Source of the DNA: a virus
Length of the DNA stretch: 21,688 nt
Strand: one strand, 5' to 3'
Virus record (IMG/VR): IMGVR_UViG_3300029309_000393
Location: 1-21,688 of that record
Shown here one piece after another: positions 1-4,833 of the stretch. The translations under genes were made by a program, and so were the position numbers. The notes beneath the pieces were generated by a model. That model was not told the DNA's origin. It saw only the letters and a list, made by a program, of their open reading frames with translations, and made no database searches. Position 1 is the stretch's first letter; every line of letters begins with the position of its first letter.

Positions 1-97
1 GGCAAACACTTTTTTTTTCTAGCGTAGAGTCTGCGTACCTTGGTTCTTTGTATAAATAATTTATAGATGGTCGTCTACCTTTTATAAATATATTCAT
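1..97 (-). CDS. Partial hypothetical protein, N-terminus only (runs off left edge)
   Basis: An open frame starts at the ATG at 97-95 and stays open to base 1 (32 codons). Its ATG overlaps the TGA of the upstream wHTH gene as ATGA, the junction used repeatedly in this operon, and a GAGG lies 8 nt before it. The visible N-terminus is basic and aromatic (MNIFIKGRRPS); no family can be recognised from so little. Caution: bases 74-86, inside the first codons, match the promoter-like 13-mer seen elsewhere on this strand, so the frame could instead be an untranslated promoter region. Confidence 0.45.
   Translation of the reverse strand, partial: MNIFIKGRRPSINYLYKEPRYADSTLEKKSVC
74..86 (-). promoter_or_regulatory. 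Candidate phage promoter motif, copy C
   Basis: The minus strand reads TATAAAAGGTAGA with ATATAT upstream, immediately downstream of the wHTH gene's stop and within the first codons of the frame that runs off the left edge. It matches the copies at 2757-2769, 9889-9901 and 14903-14915. No start codon follows within reach, so a ribosome-site explanation does not apply. Confidence 0.45.
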
Positions 98-1005
98 CTT
101 CTTTTCCTCTTCAGTTTCTTTGCGAGGTCTTTGATTATATCCATGGGTGTTCCTTCCTTCTCATCCAGCATACTCAGTACCAATGCCAGAGGATAAGTGG
201 GAAGCTTCTGTTTCTTATTCTGAAACTTCAATAACATTCTCCTGATTGTCTGCATCAATACTTTACTTGGAATCTTGTAGGACATGATCTTAGTCATTTG
301 AGTCCAATCTTTTCTGTCTGGTTGGAAGTGAGATTTATAGATTTCAAAATGTACTTCTTTGAATAACTTCATCAGTTCCATTTCATTTACTTCATTTGAC
401 ATAGAGCTATATTTATTATTATTAACTGAGTCTAGTTCTATGAGTCTAGGTTTAGTTGTCCTATCAACAACTTTTGAGTTGTCCTTTAGACAACTTGTTT
501 GGTCTTTTTTCATGTGTTTCTCCAGGTGTTTTAGTGTTTCATTTTGCTCTTGAATTTGTCGGTTAGGATCGTTGTTGAGAGCGTTTGATTTCACCTCATT
601 ATCGGATGTCAATGGATCATATAATATTCTATAGATAGATGATTTATGTTTGACATTTTGATAGAGTGGTGAGCCTTTACGAAGTCGTTTGATGTATCCC
701 CAATCCATGAGTTTCGTGATAACTCTGGAGATATTCCCTTTATTACTTTGGACTTGTCTGGCGATATAATCGTAGGTGGGAAAGCAAACTCCTGTATAAT
801 TATCAGCAAGAGAACACAGGACAGATAAGACCAGATAGGTTTGAGGTTGACGACAGATTCGTTTATCATTCAATGCTCGTCTGGGTACAACTGTAAATGG
901 ACCTCCCTGATAGATCGACACTACATCATGCTTTCCGTTGCTGAGAATCTTTCGCCTTCTTTTTTCTTCGTAATCTGTAGGTTTGTTCATGGCGAGGTTA
1001 GACAT
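94..1005 (-). CDS. Winged-helix DNA-binding protein, replication-initiator-like
   Basis: 303 aa. Residues about 37-115 read as a winged-helix domain: a helical stretch (QTYLVLSVLCSLADNY), then a turn and a likely recognition helix around 89-102 (NKGNISRVITKLMDWGYI), then a basic wing (KRLRKGSP). Residues 135-205 are a polar linker and 210-303 a helical C-terminus ending in a basic tail (KKLKRKRR). This design (N-terminal wHTH, linker, C-terminal interaction domain) is typical of phage and plasmid replication initiators such as lambda-O or DnaD-like proteins, and also of some MarR-like regulators. It is the largest gene of the left operon and overlaps its upstream neighbour by 8 nt. The initiator role is inferred from architecture; no origin iterons were recognised inside the gene. 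Confidence 0.6.
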   Translation of the reverse strand: MSNLAMNKPTDYEEKRRRKILSNGKHDVVSIYQGGPFTVVPRRALNDKRICRQPQTYLVLSVLCSLADNYTGVCFPTYDYIARQVQSNKGNISRVITKLMDWGYIKRLRKGSPLYQNVKHKSSIYRILYDPLTSDNEVKSNALNNDPNRQIQEQNETLKHLEKHMKKDQTSCLKDNSKVVDRTTKPRLIELDSVNNNKYSSMSNEVNEMELMKLFKEVHFEIYKSHFQPDRKDWTQMTKIMSYKIPSKVLMQTIRRMLLKFQNKKQKLPTYPLALVLSMLDEKEGTPMDIIKDLAKKLKRKRR

Positions 1006-1228
1006 AATCCGATTCTTTTAGTTCTTTAGTTGCTATTGCTTCGTAGCTTTTGACATGATCATTGATGAGTTGTTGTAATAATGCACCATAGCTAAGACAG
1101 GCGAGTTCTTTATTAAGATAGCGTTGTTGTATTTGTTTGACGTTTAACTTCTGATCATGCATACACCAATATAAAAACTCAACAGCTTCGGTAGCTAATA
1201 ATTTATAGGTTTCACTATTTCTATTCAT
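998..1228 (-). CDS. Hypothetical small protein (76 aa)
   Basis: I do not recognise the family. The protein is predicted helical and soluble, with no membrane segment or metal-binding motif (MNRNSETYKLLATEAVEFLY at the N-terminus, then QIQQRYLNKELACLSYGALL). The start at 1228 overlaps the stop of the upstream zinc protein by 8 nt and is preceded by a purine-rich AGAGAAG. Its own stop overlaps the next gene's start by 8 nt, so translation is probably coupled. The middle segment (LNVKQIQQRYLN) resembles a generic helix-turn-helix but is too weak to call. Confidence 0.7.
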   Translation of the reverse strand: MNRNSETYKLLATEAVEFLYWCMHDQKLNVKQIQQRYLNKELACLSYGALLQQLINDHVKSYEAIATKELKESDYV

Positions 1229-1508
1229 TTTTCTTCTCTGTATCGCAAGGAAGTTCTCCTATGTCGTTATGTATATCCCACAACGTATTTGTTGCCTGAC
1301 GACTCTTATATTCCGTTGTAGAGGGTATTTGTTGCACATCCTTTACTGATTTCTCAACACATTCTGGACAGATAAAACAAACCGAGTGAATATTTATATT
1401 GCGTTCTTCACAAAACTGTTCGTAACATTCTTTATCACATTCAAAATCGATTTCATGACAGATGTGGCAATGCACAAATTGTTTTGGAAACATGATGACT
1501 TTACCCAT
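1221..1508 (-). CDS. Cys-rich zinc-binding protein (95 aa)
   Basis: I chose the ATG at 1508 (MGKVIMFPK) rather than the longer frame from 1535, because AAAGGA sits about 6 nt before 1508, nothing like a ribosome site precedes 1535, and the shorter form gives the 8-nt overlap seen elsewhere in this operon. The protein has eight cysteines in its first 50 residues: C14xxC17, C24, C28, C33 and C44xxCxxC50, with H13, H15 and H18 nearby, which suggests one or two zinc sites. The second half is polar and probably disordered. The family is not recognised. Binding of DNA, RNA or a host protein is possible, and the adjacent gene also encodes a paired-CxxC protein. Confidence 0.72.
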   Translation of the reverse strand: MGKVIMFPKQFVHCHICHEIDFECDKECYEQFCEERNINIHSVCFICPECVEKSVKDVQQIPSTTEYKSRQATNTLWDIHNDIGELPCDTEKKNE

Positions 1509-1650
1509 GTGATTGTCCTTTATTATGACATTCATCGCAGATAACTCTATGATTGGAGGAGGGAATCATGCGAAGCTCACTAAGTATTTGATCTTTTGTT
1601 TCATAATATTTCTTGTGTTTACAAACTGTGCATTGGATATAATGTTTCAT
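1501..1650 (-). CDS. Zinc-ribbon-like microprotein (49 aa)
   Basis: Short frame from ATG 1650 to TAA 1503-1501. It has two CxxC knuckles, C7-C10 (CTVC) and C38-C41 (CDEC), separated by a 27-residue charged helical stretch (KHKKYYETKDQILSELR). This is the classic spacing of a small zinc ribbon. The start overlaps the stop of the DUF1064 gene as ATGA, and its own stop overlaps the next gene by 8 nt, so it fits exactly into the coupled operon. Such ribbons occur in phage transcription modulators and nuclease accessory proteins; the specific role is unknown. Confidence 0.75.
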   Translation of the reverse strand: MKHYIQCTVCKHKKYYETKDQILSELRMIPSSNHRVICDECHNKGQSHG

Positions 1651-1952
1651 ATTTCTTTGATGGTTACATTGTGTAGTGCTTCGGTAAGTTTCTTTTTTAA
1701 TTTATAGACTTGTGTTCTAAATCCTTTTACATCCTCATAGACAACTTGTCCGTCTTGTTTGTAGGCAAAGTCCGCCTTGTAATTACAGATAAATTTATTA
1801 TTGATTGTGATTTTAAAATTGGGTTGCAGCTCCAGGTCGGATATGATTTTAGATTTATTGAGCAGACATAACTCTAGGTAGCGGTTCGCTTCTTTCTTTG
1901 AATGAAACCGAATGTTATCGATTGTTGTAATTATATTTTTATACTTACTCAT
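1647..1952 (-). CDS. DUF1064-like PD-(D/E)XK nuclease
   Basis: 101 aa from the ATG at 1952 (MSKYKN), chosen because GAGG lies 6 nt upstream; GTG 1958 and ATG 1955 are in-frame alternatives. It shows the DUF1064 pattern: N-terminal SKYKN, a short IDNIRFHSKKEANRYLEL helix with E21, a QPNF motif (43-46), then the nuclease-like signature YKADFAY (D61) followed by VVYEDVKG (D74-x-K76) and a Lys-rich terminal helix. The D...DxK spacing fits a PD-(D/E)XK fold. Members are common in phage early regions and are thought to act on branched or damaged DNA, possibly as Holliday-junction-type endonucleases. The family call is solid by pattern; the substrate is inferred. Confidence 0.8.
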   Translation of the reverse strand: MSKYKNIITTIDNIRFHSKKEANRYLELCLLNKSKIISDLELQPNFKITINNKFICNYKADFAYKQDGQVVYEDVKGFRTQVYKLKKKLTEALHNVTIKEI

Positions 1953-2085
1953 CATCACCCTCGTATAGCTGATAGTGATATCTGTATTCCAAAGGCACTA
2001 AAATTTCTTTTCCTTTGTGATCTTTGATAGGCACACCATTTTCATCTACAATTATTCCCTGATTATTTATAATCTGTTTCATCAT
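1945..2085 (-). CDS. Hypothetical microprotein (46 aa)
   Basis: Frame from ATG 2085 (or the in-frame ATG 2082) to TAA 1947-1945. The start overlaps the upstream stop as ATGA and the end overlaps the DUF1064 gene by 8 nt, so it occupies the exact gap between two coupled genes. The sequence has a strand-rich look (KQIINNQGIIVDENGVPI) with an acidic C-terminus (YEGDDE), suggesting a small beta-rich adaptor. No family recognised. Confidence 0.68.
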   Translation of the reverse strand: MMKQIINNQGIIVDENGVPIKDHKGKEILVPLEYRYHYQLYEGDDE

Positions 2086-2303
2086 GTATCGCTCTGTGGT
2101 CGTCCATATTTATCGTATTTATGCTTATAATCCATGAAGGTATCGCACTTTACAGCGACTAATTTTTCTTCCCTGTCCTTAAACTGCTTGTATAATTGTG
2201 CGACAACAGTTTCACATTCATTGTTGTAAACCCTACCCAATCTTTTGTGATACAACTGACCATGCAATTCCACCCAAAAGGTTATGATAAGTGGTTCGAT
2301 CAT
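2082..2303 (-). CDS. Hypothetical small protein (73 aa)
   Basis: Not recognised. The sequence is of mixed charge, with a hydrophobic N-terminal strand (MIEPLIITFWVELHGQ), a central helix (VVAQLYKQFKDREEKLVAV) and a basic, polar tail rich in Tyr and Lys (DYKHKYDKYGRPQ). The start overlaps the RHH gene's stop as ATGA, and its stop overlaps the next start, consistent with coupled translation. No metal-binding or membrane motif. Confidence 0.68.
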   Translation of the reverse strand: MIEPLIITFWVELHGQLYHKRLGRVYNNECETVVAQLYKQFKDREEKLVAVKCDTFMDYKHKYDKYGRPQSDT

Positions 2304-2458
2304 TGACCTATAACTTTCTTAAATACATTCGAGGTTTTCATTCCCTCGGTAACAAAGTGATCGACAAGTCTGTTCATCGATATTCTCTGTGTCTTTGATT
2401 GTTGTTTTAGTTTTTCGTAAGTCTTTTCATCAATACGAATGTTTAATTGTCGCATCAT
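2300..2458 (-). CDS. Ribbon-helix-helix (Arc/CopG-type) DNA-binding protein
   Basis: 52 aa from ATG 2458, preceded by a near-perfect AAGGAGG seven nt upstream, the strongest ribosome site of the left operon. The sequence has the RHH plan: a short N-terminal strand with alternating residues (RQLNIRID, about 3-10), helix A (EKTYEKLKQQSK), a turn, and helix B (SMNRLVDHFVTEGM, about 28-40). RHH proteins bind operators as dimers through the strand. Being second in an operon that begins at a divergent control region, it is a natural candidate for an autoregulator of that region or a repressor/Arc-like switch protein. The target is not known. Confidence 0.8.
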   Translation of the reverse strand: MMRQLNIRIDEKTYEKLKQQSKTQRISMNRLVDHFVTEGMKTSNVFKKVIGQ

Positions 2459-2646
2459 TTACACACCTCCTTGAAAGCGGTGTAGCCAAAGAAATCTATG
2501 GCGGGTCGATCAATGACGGGCGATATACCTTTCCATTTAAACTCACACTCATACTTTTTATTGTTCTCGATTGTTGCATTAATAAACTTTAGATTATCTG
2601 GGTTGGCTATGTTAAGTGCCAGTATTATTGTAAATATAAATTCCAT
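2455..2646 (-). CDS. Hypothetical small protein with hydrophobic N-terminus, first gene of left operon
   Basis: 63 aa from ATG 2646. A longer in-frame start at 2706 exists, but AGGAG lies 5 nt before 2646 and the longer form would run through the leader hairpin. The N-terminus (MEFIFTIILALNIA) is hydrophobic and could be a membrane anchor or an uncleaved signal; the rest (KKYECEFKWKGISPVIDRP) looks like a small beta domain. The stop overlaps the RHH start as ATGA. It is the first gene downstream of the leader/hairpin described separately, so its start is the one that the structure could control. Family not recognised. Confidence 0.65.
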   Translation of the reverse strand: MEFIFTIILALNIANPDNLKFINATIENNKKYECEFKWKGISPVIDRPAIDFFGYTAFKEVCK

Positions 2647-2664
2647 TGCTTCTCCTAGTGTTAA

Positions 2665-2704
2665 GGGGAGAATCTCAATTTTACAGAAGGAACAGATTCT
2701 CCCC
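2665..2704 (-). promoter_or_regulatory. Perfect 11-bp inverted repeat in the leader of the left operon
   Basis: On the minus strand GGGGAGAATCT (2704-2694) and AGATTCTCCCC (2675-2665) are perfectly complementary around an 18-nt loop. No T-run follows, so it is not a normal terminator. The 3' arm contains TTCTCC (2672-2667), which is also complementary to GGAGAA (2655-2650), the ribosome site of the gene starting at 2646. Two exclusive foldings are therefore possible, one leaving the ribosome site free and one burying it. The repeats are directly visible; regulation is inferred. Confidence 0.7.
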
Positions 2705-2743
2705 ATATTTCCACCAATAAAAGGTAGGCATAACAGGAAACAT
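2681..2743 (-). CDS. Possible leader peptide (20 codons) overlapping the hairpin
   Basis: A frame from ATG 2743 to TAA 2683-2681 encodes a very aromatic 20-mer containing TFYWWKY, with adjacent Trp codons. Its GENL codons coincide with the 5' arm of the hairpin and its stop lies in the loop. No convincing ribosome site precedes the ATG (a GAGG is about 17 nt away), which argues against efficient translation. It is listed because leader peptides with such codon clusters overlap attenuator arms in known systems; it may be chance. Confidence 0.25.
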   Translation of the reverse strand: MFPVMPTFYWWKYGENLFLL

Positions 2744-2756
2744 AAAAAAAGTTACA

Positions 2757-2769
2757 TCTACCTCTTGTA
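2757..2769 (-). promoter_or_regulatory. Candidate phage promoter motif, copy D
   Basis: The minus strand reads TACAAGAGGTAGA, matching the copies at 74-86, 9889-9901 and 14903-14915 (consensus TAYAARRGGTAGA). It lies about 115 nt upstream of the first gene of the left operon, pointing into it, just before the hairpin leader. A weaker plus-strand relative (AATAAAAGGTAGG, two mismatches) is at 2716-2728. By analogy with single-subunit phage RNA polymerase promoters, whose TATA run is followed by GG, transcription could begin at the GG at 2762-2761. No ATG or gene start is adjacent, so it cannot be explained as a ribosome site. Confidence 0.5.
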
Positions 2770-2798
2770 AAGATAGCAAAAATATATTAGATTGATAC
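2765..2798 (+). promoter_or_regulatory. Candidate promoter for the plus-strand operon
   Basis: TTGTAA (2765-2770) is followed after 17 nt by TAGATT (2788-2793), a plausible sigma-70-type pair. The downstream half, ATATTAGATTGATAC (2784-2798), recurs with one change at 4080-4094, again upstream of a plus-strand gene and again 18-19 nt after a TTG box. The first gene starts at 2846. The -35 box overlaps the minus-strand motif at 2757-2769, so the two directions would compete. Confidence 0.5.
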
Positions 2799-2814
2799 TA
2801 GGTATTTTTACCTA
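2799..2814. promoter_or_regulatory. Operator-like palindrome
   Basis: TAGGTA and TACCTA form perfect 6-bp arms around TTTT, beginning one base after the shared promoter motif and ending 31 bases before the first plus-strand ORF. It sits where a repressor would block transcription start or elongation. The RHH protein and the LexA-like domain encoded nearby are candidate binders, but nothing in the sequence links them directly. It is a poor fit for a terminator, as the stem is AT-rich and no T-run follows. Confidence 0.4.
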
Positions 2815-2845
2815 ATGGCAATTAAGCCAAAAGAAAGGAAACATA

Positions 2846-2995
2846 ATGAATAATCAATTACTACATACAATGTTTGATGCTCAAATGGAGATATTAAATG
2901 ATTTATATTTCAGCGAACGTCTAATGTTACCATTGAAAACAAAAGCTGATATTTATTTAGCAAAAGAATTAAATTTAACTATAGGGGGTAAATAA
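2846..2995 (+). CDS. Hypothetical microprotein (49 aa), first gene of plus operon
   Basis: Frame from ATG 2846 to TAA 2993-2995, preceded by AAAGGA 6 nt upstream. The product is short, helical and amphipathic (MNNQLLHTMFDAQMEILNDL, then PLKTKADIYLAKELNL). No metal-binding, membrane or clear helix-turn-helix motif. It is the first cistron after the divergent control region and is followed after 3 nt by the zinc protein, so it is almost certainly co-transcribed with the recombinase. Function unknown. Confidence 0.65.
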   Translation: MNNQLLHTMFDAQMEILNDLYFSERLMLPLKTKADIYLAKELNLTIGGK

Positions 2996-2998
2996 ATA

Positions 2999-3289
2999 AT
3001 GGCAACAAAAAGAAAAATACAAATAGAAGTAGTGGGATATTTGTGGGTGTGTCCACATGACCACGAAACTTTTATGCCCCATATGACTCAATGGTTTCAT
3101 TGTGATCGTTGTAACAAAAAATATAAAACATCGGATTGTCAACTAAATGAATGGTATAGACACGAACAAATCTATGACGACTACGACAATGCAATACAAA
3201 CTTATGAAGATAAACTGTATCTAAAAAGTATGGAAGAATGGCTTAAAAAACCTAAACTAAAAATTAAAAATATTTCGGAGGAAACATAA
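2999..3289 (+). CDS. Putative zinc-finger protein (96 aa)
   Basis: The first half carries possible metal ligands: C18, H20 and H22 (CPHDH), H28, H34-C35xxC38 (HCDRC) and C47. This resembles a rubredoxin-like or zinc-ribbon knuckle. The second half is a charged helix (NAIQTYEDKLYLKSMEEWL) with a basic tail (KKPKLKIK). The TAA stop shares its last base with the ATG of the serine recombinase (TAATG), implying coupled translation and possibly a working partnership, such as a DNA-binding accessory factor. Family not recognised. Confidence 0.7.
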   Translation: MATKRKIQIEVVGYLWVCPHDHETFMPHMTQWFHCDRCNKKYKTSDCQLNEWYRHEQIYDDYDNAIQTYEDKLYLKSMEEWLKKPKLKIKNISEET

Positions 3290-4050
3290 TGAGTATATTT
3301 AAAACAACAGAAGGCAAGGAGCATACGGGTTTGTATGTTGGTTATCTTCGAGTGTCCACCGAGGATCAGAATTGTACTCGTCAAATATTTAATATTAAAA
3401 AATATCTAAATGGTGGAAAGCATACCCTTAAATTTTTTACTGAAGAACCTATGTCGGGTGCAACCGACCCGTATAAAAGGGAAGAGTTGATGAAGGCAGT
3501 TGACTATTGTCGTAAACATAAAGCAACACTTGTCTTTGCAGACCTTGAGAGATTGTGTCGTAAAATGTGGATGACACTTAGATTCTTGGATGAAGTTATA
3601 AAACAAAACAAGATAAACTTTATTGTCTGTAATGATCCAACCATATCAGAAGATCCTATGCGACTTCAGATGAAGGCAATGTTTTCAGAATGGGAACGCC
3701 AGAGAATCTCTGAACGAACCAAAGAAACACTTGACTCATATCAAGCACAGATAAAAGAGAAGGGATTTTTTACTTCAAAAGAGGGCAAGAAAATCAGACG
3801 TTTGGGTGTGCATAGTTTAATGGATAAAGCTAGGCAGAAGTCAGGCGAGGTAGCAAGTGCAGAAGCAGATCGTTTTGCTAAAAGTATTTACTACTATCTA
3901 AACGATGCTTACACTCAATGTTCTTCTCTTAATGAGATGAGTATATTTCTTAATGATCGTAAAGTTAAAACACCCAGAGGAGGGAGCTGGTATCCTTCGA
4001 GTGTTAAGAATATGTTGAAGCGATTGAAGATAGGAAATTATGATGACTAA
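3289..4050 (+). CDS. Serine recombinase (resolvase/invertase-type catalytic domain)
   Basis: 253 aa. The catalytic domain begins at GYLRVSTEDQ, with the nucleophile Ser23 in the canonical R-V-S context. MSGATDP (55-61) and LERLCR (R88, R91) match the conserved arginine block, and SEWERQRISERTKE starts the long E helix. The C-terminal part (LNEMSIFLNDRKVKTPRGG, then a Trp and SSVKNML) matches the small helix-turn-helix recombinase domain in which TPRGG.W precedes the last helix. The protein is longer than a simple resolvase (about 185 aa) but much shorter than large serine integrases (450 aa or more), as it lacks the zinc ribbon and coiled coil. It may integrate, invert or resolve DNA; no att site or invertible segment could be identified here. 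Confidence 0.9.
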   Translation: MSIFKTTEGKEHTGLYVGYLRVSTEDQNCTRQIFNIKKYLNGGKHTLKFFTEEPMSGATDPYKREELMKAVDYCRKHKATLVFADLERLCRKMWMTLRFLDEVIKQNKINFIVCNDPTISEDPMRLQMKAMFSEWERQRISERTKETLDSYQAQIKEKGFFTSKEGKKIRRLGVHSLMDKARQKSGEVASAEADRFAKSIYYYLNDAYTQCSSLNEMSIFLNDRKVKTPRGGSWYPSSVKNMLKRLKIGNYDD

Positions 4051-4061
4051 TAAATTTTTTC

Positions 4062-4094
4062 TTGATTGCTATAAATATAATATTAAATTGATAC
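4062..4094 (+). promoter_or_regulatory. Candidate internal promoter of the plus operon
   Basis: TTGATT (4062-4067) followed by the motif ATATTAAATTGATAC (4080-4094), nearly identical to 2784-2798. A perfect TATAAT also occurs at 4076-4081. It lies in the 71-nt gap between the recombinase and the gene at 4122, so the recombination cassette could be expressed independently of the recombinase. Confidence 0.5.
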
Positions 4095-4121
4095 ATGATG
4101 TTTTCGAAAGGTGGTTAAATT

Positions 4122-4448
4122 ATGATTAGTGAAAAGTATTTACAAGCTCTCATTAAAGCAGAAAAGAAATCTAAGAGTCAACAAAATGACGAGGACTATC
4201 GCAAGTATGGTAAGTTTATGCGATCCGCTTCAAGGATTACCATACCCTTAACAAATCTTAAAAACCTTAAAACTGCTCATGAGATGTTACAACTATTGGT
4301 CGATGAAATCGGTGAGATTATTAAAAGCAATCATACAGTTTTTGAGAAGATATTTCTTGCTGGTCATTCTGCAACCACTTGTTCGCAACATCTTAAACAA
4401 GCTGCTGATCCAAAGAATAACGGACAACATTTTAAAGGTACTCGCTGA
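4122..4448 (+). CDS. Hypothetical protein (108 aa)
   Basis: Start ATG 4122, with AAAGGTGG seven nt upstream. The protein is Lys-rich and helical, without membrane segments. The central helix (NLKTAHEMLQLLVDEIGEII) could dimerise, and the C-terminal part (HSATTCSQHLKQAADPKNNG) is polar. I do not recognise a family. It opens the second part of the plus operon after the internal promoter and precedes a membrane protein and the recombination genes. Confidence 0.65.
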   Translation: MISEKYLQALIKAEKKSKSQQNDEDYRKYGKFMRSASRITIPLTNLKNLKTAHEMLQLLVDEIGEIIKSNHTVFEKIFLAGHSATTCSQHLKQAADPKNNGQHFKGTR

Positions 4449-4533
4449 TGATACAGACACAACATAGAGTATCGTATACAATTCTAACCTCTAGCATTTA
4501 TCATATTAACATTAATGGAAAGGAAGCAAGCTA

Positions 4534-4833
4534 ATGTTAGACTACAACAACAAACCCAAACCCTTACATTCAAGTAAGTCGCATAATATATATTCCGACA
4601 AGTTAGGAAAAAGATCTATATATAGAAGTTTTACTGAATGGAAAAATAAATCTTTAAATGATTTACAATACTACCTTTTAACAATTAAAAAAACAACAAT
4701 ATTAGAAAATCTATCTCTTTGTTTTTCTGCGGTATTGTTAGTTACTTTTTTTTATTTCTTACTAGTTTTTTTTTGTGCCATTGATGATCAATGTGCAGCA
4801 ATCTATATGGAGGTAGCTCATGCCAACTCCTAA
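4534..4833 (+). CDS. Small single-pass membrane protein (99 aa)
   Basis: Start ATG 4534, preceded by GGAAG. Residues 1-55 are basic and polar, with several Tyr (SKSHNIYSDKLGKRSIYRSF); residues about 60-83 form one very hydrophobic segment rich in Phe and Leu; a short tail of 16 residues follows. By the positive-inside rule the N-terminus would face the cytoplasm. The last 14 nt overlap the start of the nuclease gene, and the AGGAGG-like site of that nuclease lies inside this gene. Function unknown; a superinfection or host-membrane role is possible but unsupported. Confidence 0.55.
   Translation: MLDYNNKPKPLHSSKSHNIYSDKLGKRSIYRSFTEWKNKSLNDLQYYLLTIKKTTILENLSLCFSAVLLVTFFYFLLVFFCAIDDQCAAIYMEVAHANS

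Noticed and set aside
1221-1535. 104-codon reading starting at 1535
   Set aside because: No ribosome site; it would overlap the 49-aa zinc-ribbon gene by 35 nt, whereas the start at 1508 has AAAGGA and an 8-nt overlap.
2292-2304. GGTTCGATC resembling a tRNA T-arm
   Set aside because: No acceptor or anticodon stem can be formed and the bases lie within a coding gene.
2665-2704. Inverted repeat as a Rho-independent terminator
   Set aside because: No T-run on either strand and it lies upstream of, not after, a gene group.
2455-2706. 83-codon reading of the first gene of the left operon
   Set aside because: The AGGAG site and the leader hairpin favour the start at 2646; the extra 20 codons would be the hairpin itself.
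2816-2854. 12-codon frame (ATG at 2816) before the first plus gene
   Set aside because: No ribosome site and it overlaps the start of the better-supported 49-codon gene; probably chance.
3471-3486. TATAAAAGGGAAGA on the plus strand inside the recombinase, similar to the promoter motif
   Set aside because: It has an extra base and lacks GGTAGA, and lies in a conserved coding region; chance match.
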